Part shown: in pieces, positions 1 through 10,078 of the stretch
How positions within the stretch are numbered: position 1 is the stretch's first letter
Layout: the number at the start of each line of letters is the position of its first letter
Assembly (NCBI GenBank): GCA_916700875.1
Contig: CAKAKS010000038.1
Coordinates: forward strand, 15,683,444 to 15,747,443
Direction of reading: 5' to 3'
Origin: Sebastes aleutianus
Lineage: Eukaryota > Chordata > Actinopteri > Perciformes > Sebastidae
DNA: 64,000 nucleotides
Notes under the pieces: model-generated
Told to the model about the DNA's origin: nothing
The model's database searches: none
The model's input: the letters and a program-made list of their open reading frames with translations, nothing else
Position numbers and translations under genes: made by a program

Positions 1-24
1 TGTGTAATTATGTGCGTCTCTCAG

Positions 25-150
25 GTCTTTGCCCTCTCCACTCACCCTTATGGCTGCCGAGTCATCCAGCGCATTCTCGAACACTGCCTTCCTGAACAGA
101 CGCTGCCTATACTGGAGGAGCTCCATCAACACACAGAGCAGCTGGTGCAG
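25..150 (+). CDS. pum1: pumilio 1, internal exon (PUF repeat 5)
   Basis: This is the first of four coding exons that give the C-terminal 190 residues of a Pumilio protein; the rest of the gene lies left of the window. Pumilio proteins bind UGUANAUA-type sites in mRNA 3' UTRs in the cytoplasm and recruit deadenylation and translational repression. The exon follows a TCTCAG acceptor, ends at GTGCAG before GTAACA, and is 126 bp, phase 0 on both sides. It encodes a PUF repeat with the recognition triplet C-R-x-x-Q (in YGCRVIQRILEHC), which in human PUM1 repeat 5 contacts the A of UGUA. PUM1 rather than PUM2 is favoured by HCLPEQ here, by the C-terminal VDLGPLCGPPNG, and by sdc3 as the next gene. 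Identification is from family knowledge; no database search was run. Confidence 0.96.
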
Positions 151-348
151 GTAACACACACAAACCAGCACTGTCTTTCTTCTTCCACCAGTTCTGTATT
201 TCAGGATAGTGACACCTCGAGTTGGCTCAAATAAAGCGTCTCTCAGTCCAGATTTTTGAAGCTGGCTGCGTGTTTGATGTGACGTCAGAAGCACCAGCTG
301 GCGTCCTCACGTTTTATTCAATGTGTCTGTGCGGTTTGTTTTATTTAG

Positions 349-470
349 GATCAGTACGGCAACTATGTGATCCAGCACGTTTTGGAGCACGGCCGAGCTG
401 AGGATAAGAGCAAGATAGTGGCAGAGATCAGAGGCAATGTACTGGGACTCAGCCAGCACAAGTTTGCCAG
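349..470 (+). CDS. pum1: pumilio 1, exon with PUF repeat 6 and start of repeat 7
   Basis: The exon begins DQYGNYVIQHVLEHG after a TTTAG acceptor and ends inside a Ser codon (AG|T) before GTAAAA. It is 122 bp, in phase with both neighbours. The N-Y-x-x-Q triplet of repeat 6 is the uracil-reading type. The tail LSQHKFAS starts repeat 7. Human PUM1 has GNVLVLSQH where this fish has GNVLGLSQH, a small change outside the recognition positions. Confidence 0.96.
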
Positions 471-617
471 GTAAAATCCACAACTAACAACATTTCAGTC
501 TTATCTTCACTCCTTCTTTAAAACAGGTTTCTTTCCTATCTCCACAGACCTTTTTTTTTTCCCCTTTCTCTTCGTTTAAATGTACCCTCACGCTCACACC
601 TTCCTTCCTGTTTCTAG

Positions 618-810
618 TAATGTGGTGGAGAAGTGTGTGACCCATGCGTCACGGGCAGAACGGGCAGTGCTGATAGACGAGGTGTGCAGCCTGACTGAGG
701 GCCCCCACAGTGCCTTATACACCATGATGAAGGACCAGTACGCCAACTACGTGGTGCAGAAGATGATCGACGTGGCCGAGCCTACCCAGCGCAAGATCGT
801 AATGCACAAG
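618..810 (+). CDS. pum1: pumilio 1, exon with PUF repeats 7 and 8
   Basis: The 193-bp exon completes the split Ser codon (T after TTTCTAG) and reads SNVVEKCVTHASRAERAVL. The S-N-x-x-E triplet of repeat 7 reads guanine. Next comes KDQYANYVVQKMIDVAEP, whose N-Y-x-x-Q triplet in repeat 8 reads uracil. It ends MHK before GTAGGT, phase 0. Together with the two exons upstream it contains the four repeats that decode the invariant UGUA core. The reading frame stays open for 59 codons into the intron; that extension has no similarity to Pumilio and I treat it as intron. Confidence 0.96.
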
Positions 811-1973
811 GTAGGTGGAGAGAGGAAGGCCCCATCAAAATGCTGGGATAATGGAGGCTGTTCCAAACCTCAAGTCAAATTATTTTGGTGGTACAAACTG
901 AAATCTTGCCCTAGACAGATGTGGCTCACTGGTGGATATTGTATTGAAATTATCAGCTTTGTTCTACGACATAAAATACATCAGTAAATATCCCACTTGT
1001 GAATTTTGAAGCGTTTACGTGTCTTAAAAAAGGCGGTTGCTAACAAGTGGCTAAATGAGACTATTAAACGTCATCACGCCGACTCGTCCGCCTTTAGAGC
1101 CTCGTTGTGTATATTCACACTCTTGCGACCATAGTATAGTTTGTTTATAGCTTAATATTAGCTTGTGTGATTGCATTCACACTTCACACAAAAATCATAA
1201 AAGTAAAACTCACTAATGATACAAAATAAGATAATATTTTATTAGTCCCACAGCGGAGAAATTCGCAATTTGAAAACCACAAATGATTATCACAATTGTA
1301 TTTGATTCATTTTGTTTTAATTGACTTATTGTTTCAGCACTAAATAAATATCAACCTCTTGACTTAAAAAAAATTCTTAAGATGGGAAAAATAGCATGTC
1401 TCTTGTCAACCCATCAGCCCAACCCTTCACTTACCTGCACATCAATAAATCTAAATCAGGTCACTGGTTTCAATGGTTCCCTAGGCAACGACACGGAAGC
1501 TGACACAAGCACAAGTGAGCATTGATTTCCAAATAAATGGGTGGTGGTGTTGTGGTAGTGTGAATCACCTGCACAACTGAAGGGGAAACAACAAAGACGG
1601 TGTGTTGGAAGAAGAGCTGCAAAGAATAATCGATTAATCAATTAGTTGTCAACTATTAAATTAATCGCCAACTATTTTGATAATTGGTTTGAGTCATTTT
1701 TTCAGATTCCAGCTTCTTAAATGTGAATATTTACAGTTTTCTTCACTCCTCTATGACAGTAAACTGAATATCTAAAACAAGACATTTGAGGACATCATCT
1801 TGGGCTTTGGGAAACACTGATTGACATTTTTCACCATTTTCTGACATTTTAGACAAGAAATAATCAACAGATTAATCGACAATGACTATAATTGTTAGTT
1901 GCGGCCCTAGTTGGAAGTGCACAATACCCATATCCAATTTGATCATGTGCAACGTGTTTCTGTCTCTGCACAG
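811..1973 (+). other. pum1 last intron with repeats
   Basis: GT-AG intron. About 940-1130 is one copy of a repeat whose reverse complement recurs at about 43200-43390 in sdc3 intron 3; both share the block AAAAAAGGCGGTTGCTAACA. A hAT-like element at 1613-1910 fills much of the 3' half. The rest shows no coding or RNA signal. Confidence 0.7.
1613..1910. mobile_element. hAT-like miniature element (GCTGCAACTAACGATTA family)
   Basis: The ends are degraded inverted repeats (AGAGCTGCAA... and ...TTGCGGCCCTAG). The body carries several ATTAATCGA-type words and the block GACATTTGAGGACATCATCT that recurs in related copies. It is flanked by TTGGAAGA (1605-1612) and TTGGAAGT (1911-1918), an 8-bp duplication with one mismatch, as expected for hAT transposition. 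No transposase. Related copies or fragments lie at 15380-15640, 19110-19370, 25085-25440, 36180-36450 and 62117-62330. Confidence 0.75.
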
Positions 1974-2105
1974 ATCCGGCCTCACATCTCCACCCTGAGG
2001 AAGTACACGTATGGAAAACACATCCTGGCCAAGCTGGAGAAGTACTACATGAAGAACGGCGTTGACCTGGGTCCTCTGTGCGGCCCTCCCAATGGCATCA
2101 TGTAA
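1974..2105 (+). CDS. pum1: pumilio 1, last coding exon and stop
   Basis: After a TGCACAG acceptor the exon encodes 43 residues from IRPHISTLRKYTYGKHILAK to PPNGIM and ends at TAA. This is the C-terminal capping half-repeat of the PUF domain and the short PUM1 tail. The ending is the usual one for the family, so the protein is not truncated. The intron before it (811-1973) holds two transposon-derived repeats, listed separately. Confidence 0.96.
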   Translation: MRPHISTLRKYTYGKHILAKLEKYYMKNGVDLGPLCGPPNGIM

Positions 2106-3740
2106 ACCGACTCCTCCCCTCGCCTCCCCTCCAGCCTGAAATCAGCATCTACCACCTGATTCCCCCCCCTCCACCCTCCACCCTTCACCCTTCACCTCAC
2201 CCTCCTTAAGCTGTCATGTTTACCAGTCCCACCCTCCTCTCCCAGTCTGAACCTTCACAGAGCATCATGCCCACTTTCCCCCTCCAAATCCTACTCACCG
2301 AGGACGTCGAGTACCCCTTGTTTCCATGGCAACCCTTTGGGAGGAGCCTGTTGCTACAGGCAGCCTTAGTTTTTTTTTTGTCAGATTTTTGTTGCCCCTC
2401 CCCCACCTGAGCCCAGGCCCACTGAACTGGGGGAGGGAGGGAAGGAGGGCGGGGGGTGGAGAAAGGTGAGACCCGTTCTGCTCATCGCTCCACTCGCTCC
2501 TTTTCTTTTGTGTTTTTTCCTTTCTTTTCTGATGAACTCAAATCATTTTCACTTTTTTGCTACTGCTGCACACACAATCCTAGTGTCCCCTCCTCCTCCT
2601 CCTCCCATCCTATTTACCACTATGAGATGGAACGAGTATTTAATTTGTCAGACGTCACAGAATCATAGACGAACACACACACACACACACTTACACACAC
2701 ACACGCCATCAGCTAACCAGCAGACAGATCATTTAGCATGGGAGATTCGTTTTCTGGTCTTGCTTCTATAAATATAACGTGTATACTTGGTGTAGACCTT
2801 TGCATATATATATAAATATATATATAAAACTTTGTAGTTTTTCTGGTTTTTGATGTTGAATCTGTATCTATAATGTATCCTAGTAGTGACCACATACTTC
2901 TGACTGTATAATTGTACATTTGTAAACCCTTGTAATGTAAAAGTGCTTTACCACCCTTTTTGGTATGAGAAGAAAAAAGAAAAAAAGCTCACTCTGAAAA
3001 AAAAAATCTTAGAAAAAAAAAAACCCTGTGCATTTCAGTGTATATTCTCACCTCCTTGGTTGTGACATATGAGTTGTTGTATATTGTAAATTGTAATATC
3101 AAATTTTTGTTTTGAAAAGCCCTTTCTATACAGCGTAGTACTTGTACAAAGATTCGCCACGCTTGGTTTTATCTTTATCTTGTCACTGCTTAACTTAAGA
3201 CGTCGACCTCCCACTGACTCCCAATTGGACATGTTCTGTTAGACTTAGTGGTGTCTTCTGGTTTATGTTGAAGGTTTTTTGTTTTTGACCTTTTTTTAAG
3301 ATCTTTTTATAGGAATGCTTTACCCCATGAAACGTGTCATGTGTATGGGTATGCTGGCTGGGTGGGAGAAATATCTTTTACTCATTGACCCCAAATCCCT
3401 CTATTACCCATGACTGTTTTCAGAGGGGTAAACCCATGGATTGTACAGAGGAGATTCTTGTGTTTTTTGGCATTTCTCTAGTGCTGTAAGTGCTGTATCA
3501 TACTGTCCATGTCCTTTTGGGTGAGAGAGGCAGCCCGCCACGGCGCGGTGTACATTTGGAGCAGCCTTGTGTATATTTACTACGAGCACACCTGTAACCA
3601 TATGTGTATAGTTAACAGAACCTGTGTATGCTTATTGCCTGGGCAACTATTTTTTGTAACTCCTGTTGTAGATTGTCTCTAAACAATTGTGTGATCTTTA
3701 TTTTGAAACCAAACTGAACAAAAAAACTTTGAAAATTTAA
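2106..3740 (+). other. pum1: pum1 3' UTR (end approximate)
   Basis: Non-coding sequence after the pum1 stop: first C- and T-rich, then AT-rich with oligo-A runs at 2970-3023. Many TGTA words occur, including five TGTANATT sites at 2913-2920, 3039-3046, 3078-3085, 3549-3556 and 3570-3577, each one base from the consensus Pumilio site. I saw no AATAAA. The end near 3740 is inferred from the A-rich stretch at 3718-3740 followed by GT-rich sequence, and from the long 3' UTR of pum1 in other vertebrates. An (AC)n microsatellite is at 2674-2704. Confidence 0.65.
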
Positions 3741-4562
3741 CTGTCTCACGTGTGCTTCATTGTATGTTTGATGCAGAGTGAAGGGACAGAGCAGACAAAA
3801 CGGCTGCTTTTTCTTATTTTAAGTGTCTGTTATAAAAGAGGATCTGTGCCATAGTTTCTATTCCAGCCAGCTGAATGAATATATCTGCAGTGATAACACT
3901 GACTACACACAGCATGAGTCAGAGAGGGTGCCGGGGAGCTTGCTCTAGTTTTCTTCATAAATGTGACTGATTTAATAAGGCTGGCATCTTAGCATGGCAA
4001 CCAGCAATGTAATTGTACTATACTACTTGTGACATGAGTAAAGACCCCAACGTTTGCAGCAAGATGTTATCAGACTACACTGCAGGGTGTCTATCAAAAC
4101 ACACCATCCCTCTTTATGGTCTTACACTTGTATCTAAGGAGACGTGGGGACAAAACAGTCCTTCCCTCACCTGTCCAGCTTTTGTTCGGAGCATAAGCGG
4201 AAACAGGATGTTACTTGAAAAAACAAGTCAGGTTGGGTGTGATGTTGGTGGAGGTAATCCCATGGCTTTGTTTATTTCTTAAAGAGGATAATAATAAGCC
4301 CTGAGGAAGTGAAGGTGCATTACCTGCAGTGATTTTAAACCACCTGAAAGGTTCTGTAAACTTAGGCTGGTTACGCCTAGAGGTTGTTGTTTTATGGATT
4401 ACCAACCGCTGGTTTGTGGTAGTTTGATTCATTGCAAAGTTGTTTGGGAATATACAACTTCAAGGTGGGTCCTGGTTTTATTACTTGTCCAGTCGAACAC
4501 CCACGTTCTGGTTCTGGTCCTGCCCGAGGCCCGATACATTTTGGTCTGAGATCTTCAACACA
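3741..4562. other. pum1-sdc3 intergenic, no feature seen
   Basis: AT-moderate DNA with no plausible exon, RNA gene or recognisable repeat. Short open frames here have no family resemblance. Confidence 0.6.
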
Positions 4563-5265
4563 TTTAAAGGGACTGTTTGTAACTTTTTAAGCGTATAAAT
4601 GTATCGGGTCGCCACATATGCGCGCTCGCATATGCGCGTTCGAGTTTGGCCGCTGCCTCTCCTCCTCTGCCTGCCTGCCTTCACTCAGACAGCGCACGCG
4701 TTCTCAGCTCGCTCCACCTCTAGACGTGAACGCGCGCTCACTCCACACTGCAGAAGAGTTAGTTTAGCTCTGAGAATATCTAGTGAATGTACAGCGGACG
4801 TTTGTGCAGAAATAACTGCTGCAGCTCCTCCAGACCAACAGAGGTTTCCCGTGTCTTGTGAAGTGACGGAGCTCCTCAGCGTGTAACGTTATCGTCTCAT
4901 TACCGACCGGGTGCCGGTGTCTCCCTGCTCTCTCCGGCTGCGGGCGGAGAGAGCAGGGAGACACGCTGCAGAGCCCCGCTGCATCAGCTTGCACTGAGGC
5001 AGGAAAAGCCAACACTAAGATCAGATCTAAATCATGTTCATGGAGAGACCTTCGTCTGGTCAGCTAACATTACTGCCAAGCAGCTGAAATATAGAGTGAT
5101 ATTGTGGTTTTAGCTGACTTGTGTCGCCTCACTGTTTTGAGCGATGCTCGTTCAGGTATATTTAGAGCGAGCAAGCGCGAGCTCGACGCTGACTTTCGTT
5201 GATTTCACGGCCACAGGTGTCGCTGTTAACAAGCATTTCTGAAAGTTACAAATAGTCCCTTTAAA
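4563..5265. mobile_element. 0.7 kb inverted-repeat DNA element with internal hairpin
   Basis: The ends mirror each other: TTTAAAGGGACTGTTTGTAA at the left and, read on the other strand, TTTAAAGGGACTATTTGTAA at the right. The outer TTTAAA may be part of the inverted repeat or a 6-bp target duplication. The inside is GC- and CpG-rich, unlike the flanks, and includes a perfect hairpin at 4917-4964. No transposase is encoded. I recognise the terminal motif as common in teleost genomes but cannot name the family with certainty. Confidence 0.7.
4917..4964. repeat. perfect 20-bp inverted repeat, 8-nt loop
   Basis: GTGTCTCCCTGCTCTCTCCG is followed, after the loop GCTGCGGG, by its exact reverse complement. 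The stem is 20 of 20 paired and 70% GC or so. It lies inside the element at 4563-5265. Confidence 0.9.
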
Positions 5266-5279
5266 CTTTGGCATCATTG

Positions 5280-5820
5280 GGCAAAATATTCAATAATAAC
5301 CATAAAAAGTGTTCTGAGAGAAAACTAGACTTCTGCACCTCCTCATGGCTCTGTTTTCAGGCTTTAAAAAAATCGAGTCCGTGACGGGAGACTTTGGCCA
5401 ATCACAGGTCATTTCAGAGAGAGAGAGCGTTCCTATTGGCTGTGCTCCGGCTGGTGGGCAATGCTTGATAATTCCTCAACTGATCTCAAACTTTTTCATT
5501 TTACAGCTAAACAGTACACTACGAGATGTTTCTGAAAACATTTGAGGAGAGAAATAGGCATTACAGTAACACAATATTGATTCATATTTCATCAGCGTTG
5601 CCTATAGTTTGACCGTTTGATCGGAGTTCGCGAGTGATTGACAGCTGCTCAGAGACGGCAAGGCTCCAGCTCGGCTCTGATTGGCTGTTTTCCTCTGCTC
5701 TGTGAAATCTTGCAGATGGAGGACACAAAGGAATATGATTTGTTTTTCAAAATGGCCTATATGTTGAACATTATATTATTGTAAATATAATAAACGTCCA
5801 AAAATGGAGGCAGGGACTGT
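5280..5820. repeat. teleost interspersed repeat, CCAAT-rich
   Basis: This block (GACGGGAGACTTTGGCCAAT, TTCCTATTGGCTGTGCTCCG, TTGATTGACAGC-like words) matches my memory of a dispersed teleost repeat. It has no coding potential. Only one copy is in the window, so its borders are approximate. Confidence 0.5.
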
Positions 5821-6160
5821 TGTCAAAAAAACACTCTCTTTGCTTCTATACTCTTTGGTATGTCATAAATATGATAAATACTAATTATTGTCAGATGTGG
5901 GCTCATTGCAGTGATGTGAATCAGAGAATCACAGCCCAGGACCAGAGCTGACCTGTAGAGGTGTGTAATCATGGCGTGCAGCCGACCAGAACAACCCTGA
6001 GAGCAGGAACAACATAACCTGGGAGCAGCCATGAACGCCCCACCACACATGTGTTAGTTTAATGTGTGTTTAAAGGGCTGTGGGTGCTTAAACGAACTGC
6101 AGGGGGCATCCTCAGCCTTACTCGCAGAGATCCCCCACTTATCTTTACACACACATGCAT

Positions 6161-6161
6161 G

Positions 6162-6226
<65 letters not shown>

Positions 6227-6371
6227 CTTCTGCCAGACTCCCAGGCCAAGCAGCGTCGCCATACGGAACATCCTGCCCTCAACGGAGAGGGGGAGGAGAG
6301 AGAGAGCGAGAGAGAGAGAGAGAGACAGAGTGTGTGCACAGAGAGACAGAGAGAGAGAGAGGCTGAGTGTG

Positions 6372-6407
<36 letters not shown>

Positions 6408-6408
6408 G
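6161..6408. repeat. compound microsatellite (TC)n(AC)n ... (GA)n
   Basis: (TC)n at 6163-6190 runs straight into (AC)n at 6191-6224. After 70 bp of ordinary sequence come interrupted (GA)n tracts at 6298-6326, 6344-6361 and 6377-6404. The TC and GA tracts are inverted repeats of each other just upstream of the sdc3 first exon. Confidence 0.95.
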
Positions 6409-6689
6409 TCTGGCGTCTCCTCGGTAGTAAATCTATCAGGTCTGGAGCACAAAAACTCGTAGAAACAGAGAAGAGAAGAGGCCTCGCGGACATCTTTTAC
6501 TGGTACCTGAACCAGCAGAACCAGCAGCGTGTAAAGCTCTTGGATCTTGGATTAAAACCCGACTGGATGATCGCTCGGACCGGCTGTGCGCTCTGAAGTT
6601 GGACAGACTACCGGAGACACAGACTACCGGAGACACAGACACCGACCACCAGCTCCAGCACCAGCAGCAGCAGCTTTTGTCCCATCACC
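6409..6689 (+). promoter_or_regulatory. sdc3: sdc3 5' UTR / proximal promoter region
   Basis: Sequence directly before the sdc3 start codon, without splice acceptors, so exon 1 probably includes at least part of it. There is no TATA box in a convincing position; the transcription start cannot be placed. One short upstream open frame (6567-6596, MIARTGCAL, weak start context) ends 93 bases before the main ATG. Two copies of ACTACCGGAGACACAGAC lie in tandem at about 6605-6640. Confidence 0.5.
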
Positions 6690-6752
6690 ATGAAGCTGCC
6701 CTGGCTGCTGCTGGCGCTCACCGCGCTGCTCGCTCACACCGCCACGGTCACG
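6690..6752 (+). CDS. sdc3: syndecan-3 exon 1 (signal peptide)
   Basis: This starts a 460-residue syndecan-3, a type I membrane heparan-sulfate proteoglycan that presents growth factors and matrix ligands, mainly on neural and musculoskeletal cells. The five coding exons (63, 94, 881, 178 and 167 bp) join in phase. Exon 1 gives 21 residues: Met-Lys, then a Leu/Ala-rich hydrophobic core (LPWLLLALTALLA), a typical signal peptide. The ATG has A at -3 (ATCACCATGA), and the exon ends at a GTAAGA donor in phase 0. Assignment to syndecan-3 rather than 1, 2 or 4 rests on the exon 4-5 sequence (SSAAQLPQK, ILERKEVLI, YTLEEPKQA) and on pum1 next door. Intron 1 is 30.3 kb, as is usual for syndecan genes. 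Confidence 0.9.
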
Positions 6753-6975
6753 GTAAGATCCTCACATCCGCACATCCTTTGTGTTAACCGGAGAGCTCAT
6801 GTGCACACTGGAGCATTTATAGACTGAGTGCATGAGTGTGTGTGTGCAGTGCGCTATCATCAATGAGACGGTGATCGGTAGGAAATCCTGCACTCGACCT
6901 ACTTATCAGCCCTTTATTGGCCCTCCGTGACTCCCTCTATAGGGGGGCTGCCGTGCACCCCCACACCTCTCCGTG

Positions 6976-7030
<55 letters not shown>

Positions 7031-7935
7031 AGCCTTTGTGTCTCAGTGTCTCAGTGTCTCAGGGGTTTATTGTGGCCCGTGTGTCCCCTAGACACAGGAG
7101 GTGTGTGTGTGTGTGCGTGTGTGTCGGTAATTAGCGGGTAATCTCTAATTGAGCTTGATTACGCGTCTCTTTGTGCGCGCTGCTGCCTCGGTATGTATGT
7201 GTCGGTCTGTGTCTCCATCAGATCACATCCTGCTGTTATTCAGGGGGGCTCCGGTCATACTGCGGATTTAACGACTTTATTATACCGGGTAGACGCGCTG
7301 TACATGTAGGACGTGAGGATGAGGAGGATGAGGATGGAGGTGTCTAATCTCCAACCTGTAAGGTGCACGCTCCCTTATAACTGCGACCTCATTGTCCGAC
7401 CGACCGACCGGGGGTATCCTCCCGTTATAACCGGAGGTGTGTGTTAAAGTGGGTGGGGTAACGGGGATGCGGTGCGCGGCACGAAGGCTTTGGATGGATG
7501 GATGATGTCATCGGGAATCGCGAGAAGGGGAAGCTGATTAGGAATGCGCGAGCCCCCCTCTTCTTCCTCTTCACACACACACACCTCCTCCTCCTCTTCC
7601 TCTCCTCTTCCTCTCCGGATCCATCCACGCCGAGTTTCACCCCCCCCCCATCCCACCTCCCTATAGCACGCCCACACCTTCCGTTACCGATTAATCCAGA
7701 TTTATCCTATGAGGAGGAGGAGGCGGATGATGGTGGAAGCTCATTGAATCATTGAGAAAAAAAAGGAAGCCAAGCACCAAAAATAGTCAAAATGCACAAT
7801 CTGCTTTTGAATGCAGAAGAAAAGCATCCTTTAAAATGTTCTATTATATATATATATCCCTTTATAGTCTGTGTTACTGGTTCCATAGTGAGTTCATGGT
7901 AATCTTTGTAATACTGCAGGAGGTTTTATCTCCTT
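6753..7935. other. start of sdc3 intron 1, no gene
   Basis: GC-moderate sequence after the exon 1 donor with (AC)n, short (GT)n and GAGGAT-type low complexity. Proximity to the promoter makes regulatory function possible, but no specific site stands out. Confidence 0.5.
6980..7029. repeat. (AC)n microsatellite, sdc3 intron 1
   Basis: About 25 uninterrupted AC units shortly after exon 1 of sdc3. Confidence 0.97.
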
Positions 7936-8643
7936 TTAAAGGACCAGTGTGCAACGATTAGGGGGATCTATTGTGGAATATAATGTTATGTTTTCTTCAG
8001 TGTATAATCCCCTGAAAATAAGAATTGTGTTTTCGTCAGCTTGTGAATGACTCGTTATATCTACATAGGGAGCGGATCCTCTCTCCACGGAGTTTGCCAT
8101 GTTGCACCGCCGTGTTTCAACAGTAGCCCAGAGCGGACAAACCAAACTCTGTTAACTTTTCCTGCTTGGGCCGGAGTCTAATAACGTTACTTGCTCCCAT
8201 CGCCTCCACTCTCTCTCTCTCTCTCTCTCTCTTGCTTCATCATTCACTTCCCATGTGCATGTAAGGCCTGTTGAAAGGAGGCTGGGTCACGCGTCATGTC
8301 CTTGGGGGTACAACACGTGCGCAGTAAAATCTGGCCTGCACTCGCCAAAATTGAGCTAATTGCAACGCACGACCACAGCTTTAGTTACACTGCACATGTG
8401 TTATACCCCATACCCCAAAACCCATGTCCGCCCATGACCCAGCCTCCTTTCCATAGGCCTTGTGTACATGCACACTCTATGCACTGGCTCTGCTCCAGAT
8501 GGCTCTAAAGAGGACCAATCGTGTTTTCGAGTCGGCCACCGTATAGCTTCTTCAACGCGCTTGGCACACGGGAGAGGCTTCATTTGGTTGCAATCTCACC
8601 TCAACACTAGATACCACCAGATCCTACACACACTGTATCTTTA
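7936..8643 (+). mobile_element. miniature element, TTAAAGGAACAGTGTGT family, copy 1 (carries a nested element)
   Basis: Left end TTAAAGGACCAGTGTGCAAC and right end CCTACACACTGTATCTTT are the ends of a family found five times here. The inner words TCTACATAGGGAGCGG and GCCCAGAGCGGACAAACCAA are shared with the others. A different palindromic element (8263-8461) is inserted within it and about half the original interior is gone. Non-coding. Confidence 0.8.
8263..8461. mobile_element. palindromic 0.2 kb element, AAGGCCT...AGGCCTT family, copy 1
   Basis: Inverted ends: AAGGCCTGTTGAAAGGAGGC at the left and the reverse complement of GCCTCCTTTCCATAGGCCTT at the right. The interior shares GCGCAGTAAAATCTGG and CGCACGACC with the pair of copies at 42580-42979. 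It sits inside another element (7936-8643) and so is younger than it. Confidence 0.8.
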
Positions 8644-8813
8644 TTTTTTTATCTTCATTCATGGTCAGATTTAGGAGCTGTGGGGCCAAAATGTGCTGTT
8701 TGGCCACTTCTGATCTCCACACCTACCTGTCACCCTTTATGCAATACCCTATCGCCTCCAAGCTCACATAAAAGTCCATTGTAGCTTCTGCTGGAATGAT
8801 AATTTAAGATCTA

Positions 8814-9340
8814 GGCTTCGTCTGAAATGCAATACTATGCACTACATACTCAATAGGTGTACTACCGTTCAACATTCTTTTGTGTGAATAAACAGTAGTA
8901 TGTATCTTTTTGGACGCACTGAGTAATTTACGTCGTCACTTCCTGAGAGCCTCCTTGCCGGTTGGAGACGTGTAACCATGGTAACCCGTGCCGACCTCGT
9001 GACCAAAACAACGGTTCGTGAGAATCAAAGTTTGAATTAATTAAATAATTAAAATTACGCCTGGCAAAGTGAAATCTTACAGTTAAATTGAAGCGTTATT
9101 GACGTTACAGAGCTGTCTGTCGACGTCCGTTATGAACGTTGTCGTCACTACCGCATTGCATTGTGGGATATTTATGCCGCTGTACAGTCCAGCGTTGCAT
9201 ACTGTAATATCTCACCGGAAATAGCATGCAATTTGCGTACTATTGGTTTCATACTACGGTAAAGGACATACTAAAATATCTCACATACTGTTTTAATGTA
9301 TGAAATAGCATGTTAGTGTGAAATTTCGTACGCAACCCTT
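8814..9340. repeat. interspersed repeat with CATACT/AGTATG words
   Basis: Sequence such as ATACTATGCACTACATACTC, GCATTGTGGGATATTTATGC and CATACTACGGTAAAGGACAT is typical of a dispersed teleost repeat. Its two ends carry related TCGTCTGAAAT / ATTTCGTACG words in inverted orientation. Borders approximate. Confidence 0.5.
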
Positions 9341-10033
9341 TTCTAAAAACAGAACTTTATTCAGGAATAGGCTTAGCATATGAGCACAATAGTTGATATT
9401 GTATTTTAATGGTGCAAATTCTCTGACAAATGTTCTAATAATTATAAGCCTATTACCAGAGCTAATTGACATGCAGTGTATCGGCCTGCCTGAGATTTTT
9501 AAGGTGCCCTCGAGGTCTGTGGCCCCGGGGCAGTTCATTGCCTTGCTTAATAATCACCAGAGTGTGTGGCTGGTATTGTTTTCACCTTGGTGGTCTGTGT
9601 GTGTGTCATCATGGCAAAATGTGACCCTGGAGACACCTACTACAGCGGGAACTACCACAGAGGAGGTTTTCACTACTTTGCCAGGTGTTTTTTATATCTG
9701 TGGACAGATTTCAAGTCAAAGCAATCGCGTCACAACTGTGCAAGACGCAGTCATGAAACTTTTACAGGTGTGTAGTTGAGATCAAGATGAAGGCTGAGTT
9801 CGAAGATGGGTATGGTCCGAGCAAGGGCACCGGAAATAGGGGTGGTAGGAAGTGACGCCCCCGGTCCGATTTGGCGTCGCGCGGCTGGTGTGATCCCATC
9901 TCAAGATAGTCTCTAGTTCAGTTTTGTCTTCATTTCTTCGCCGGACACAATATTTGTATTGTCAACGTCTTGGTGATCCTTTGTGCTGATCGGATGTGAT
10001 GCTCCACTGCTTCTGGCAGGGGCTGTCAACGCT

Positions 10034-10078
<45 letters not shown>

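Noticed and set aside
811..987. Extension of the third pum1 exon into the intron
   Set aside because: The frame stays open, but the extension is unlike Pumilio and the GTAGGT donor joins exactly to the next conserved exon.
6059..6596. Overlapping open frames of 90-176 codons on both strands
   Set aside because: Translations are (TC)n, (AC)n and (GA)n microsatellites (SLSLSL, THTHTH, ERERER) in several frames at once.
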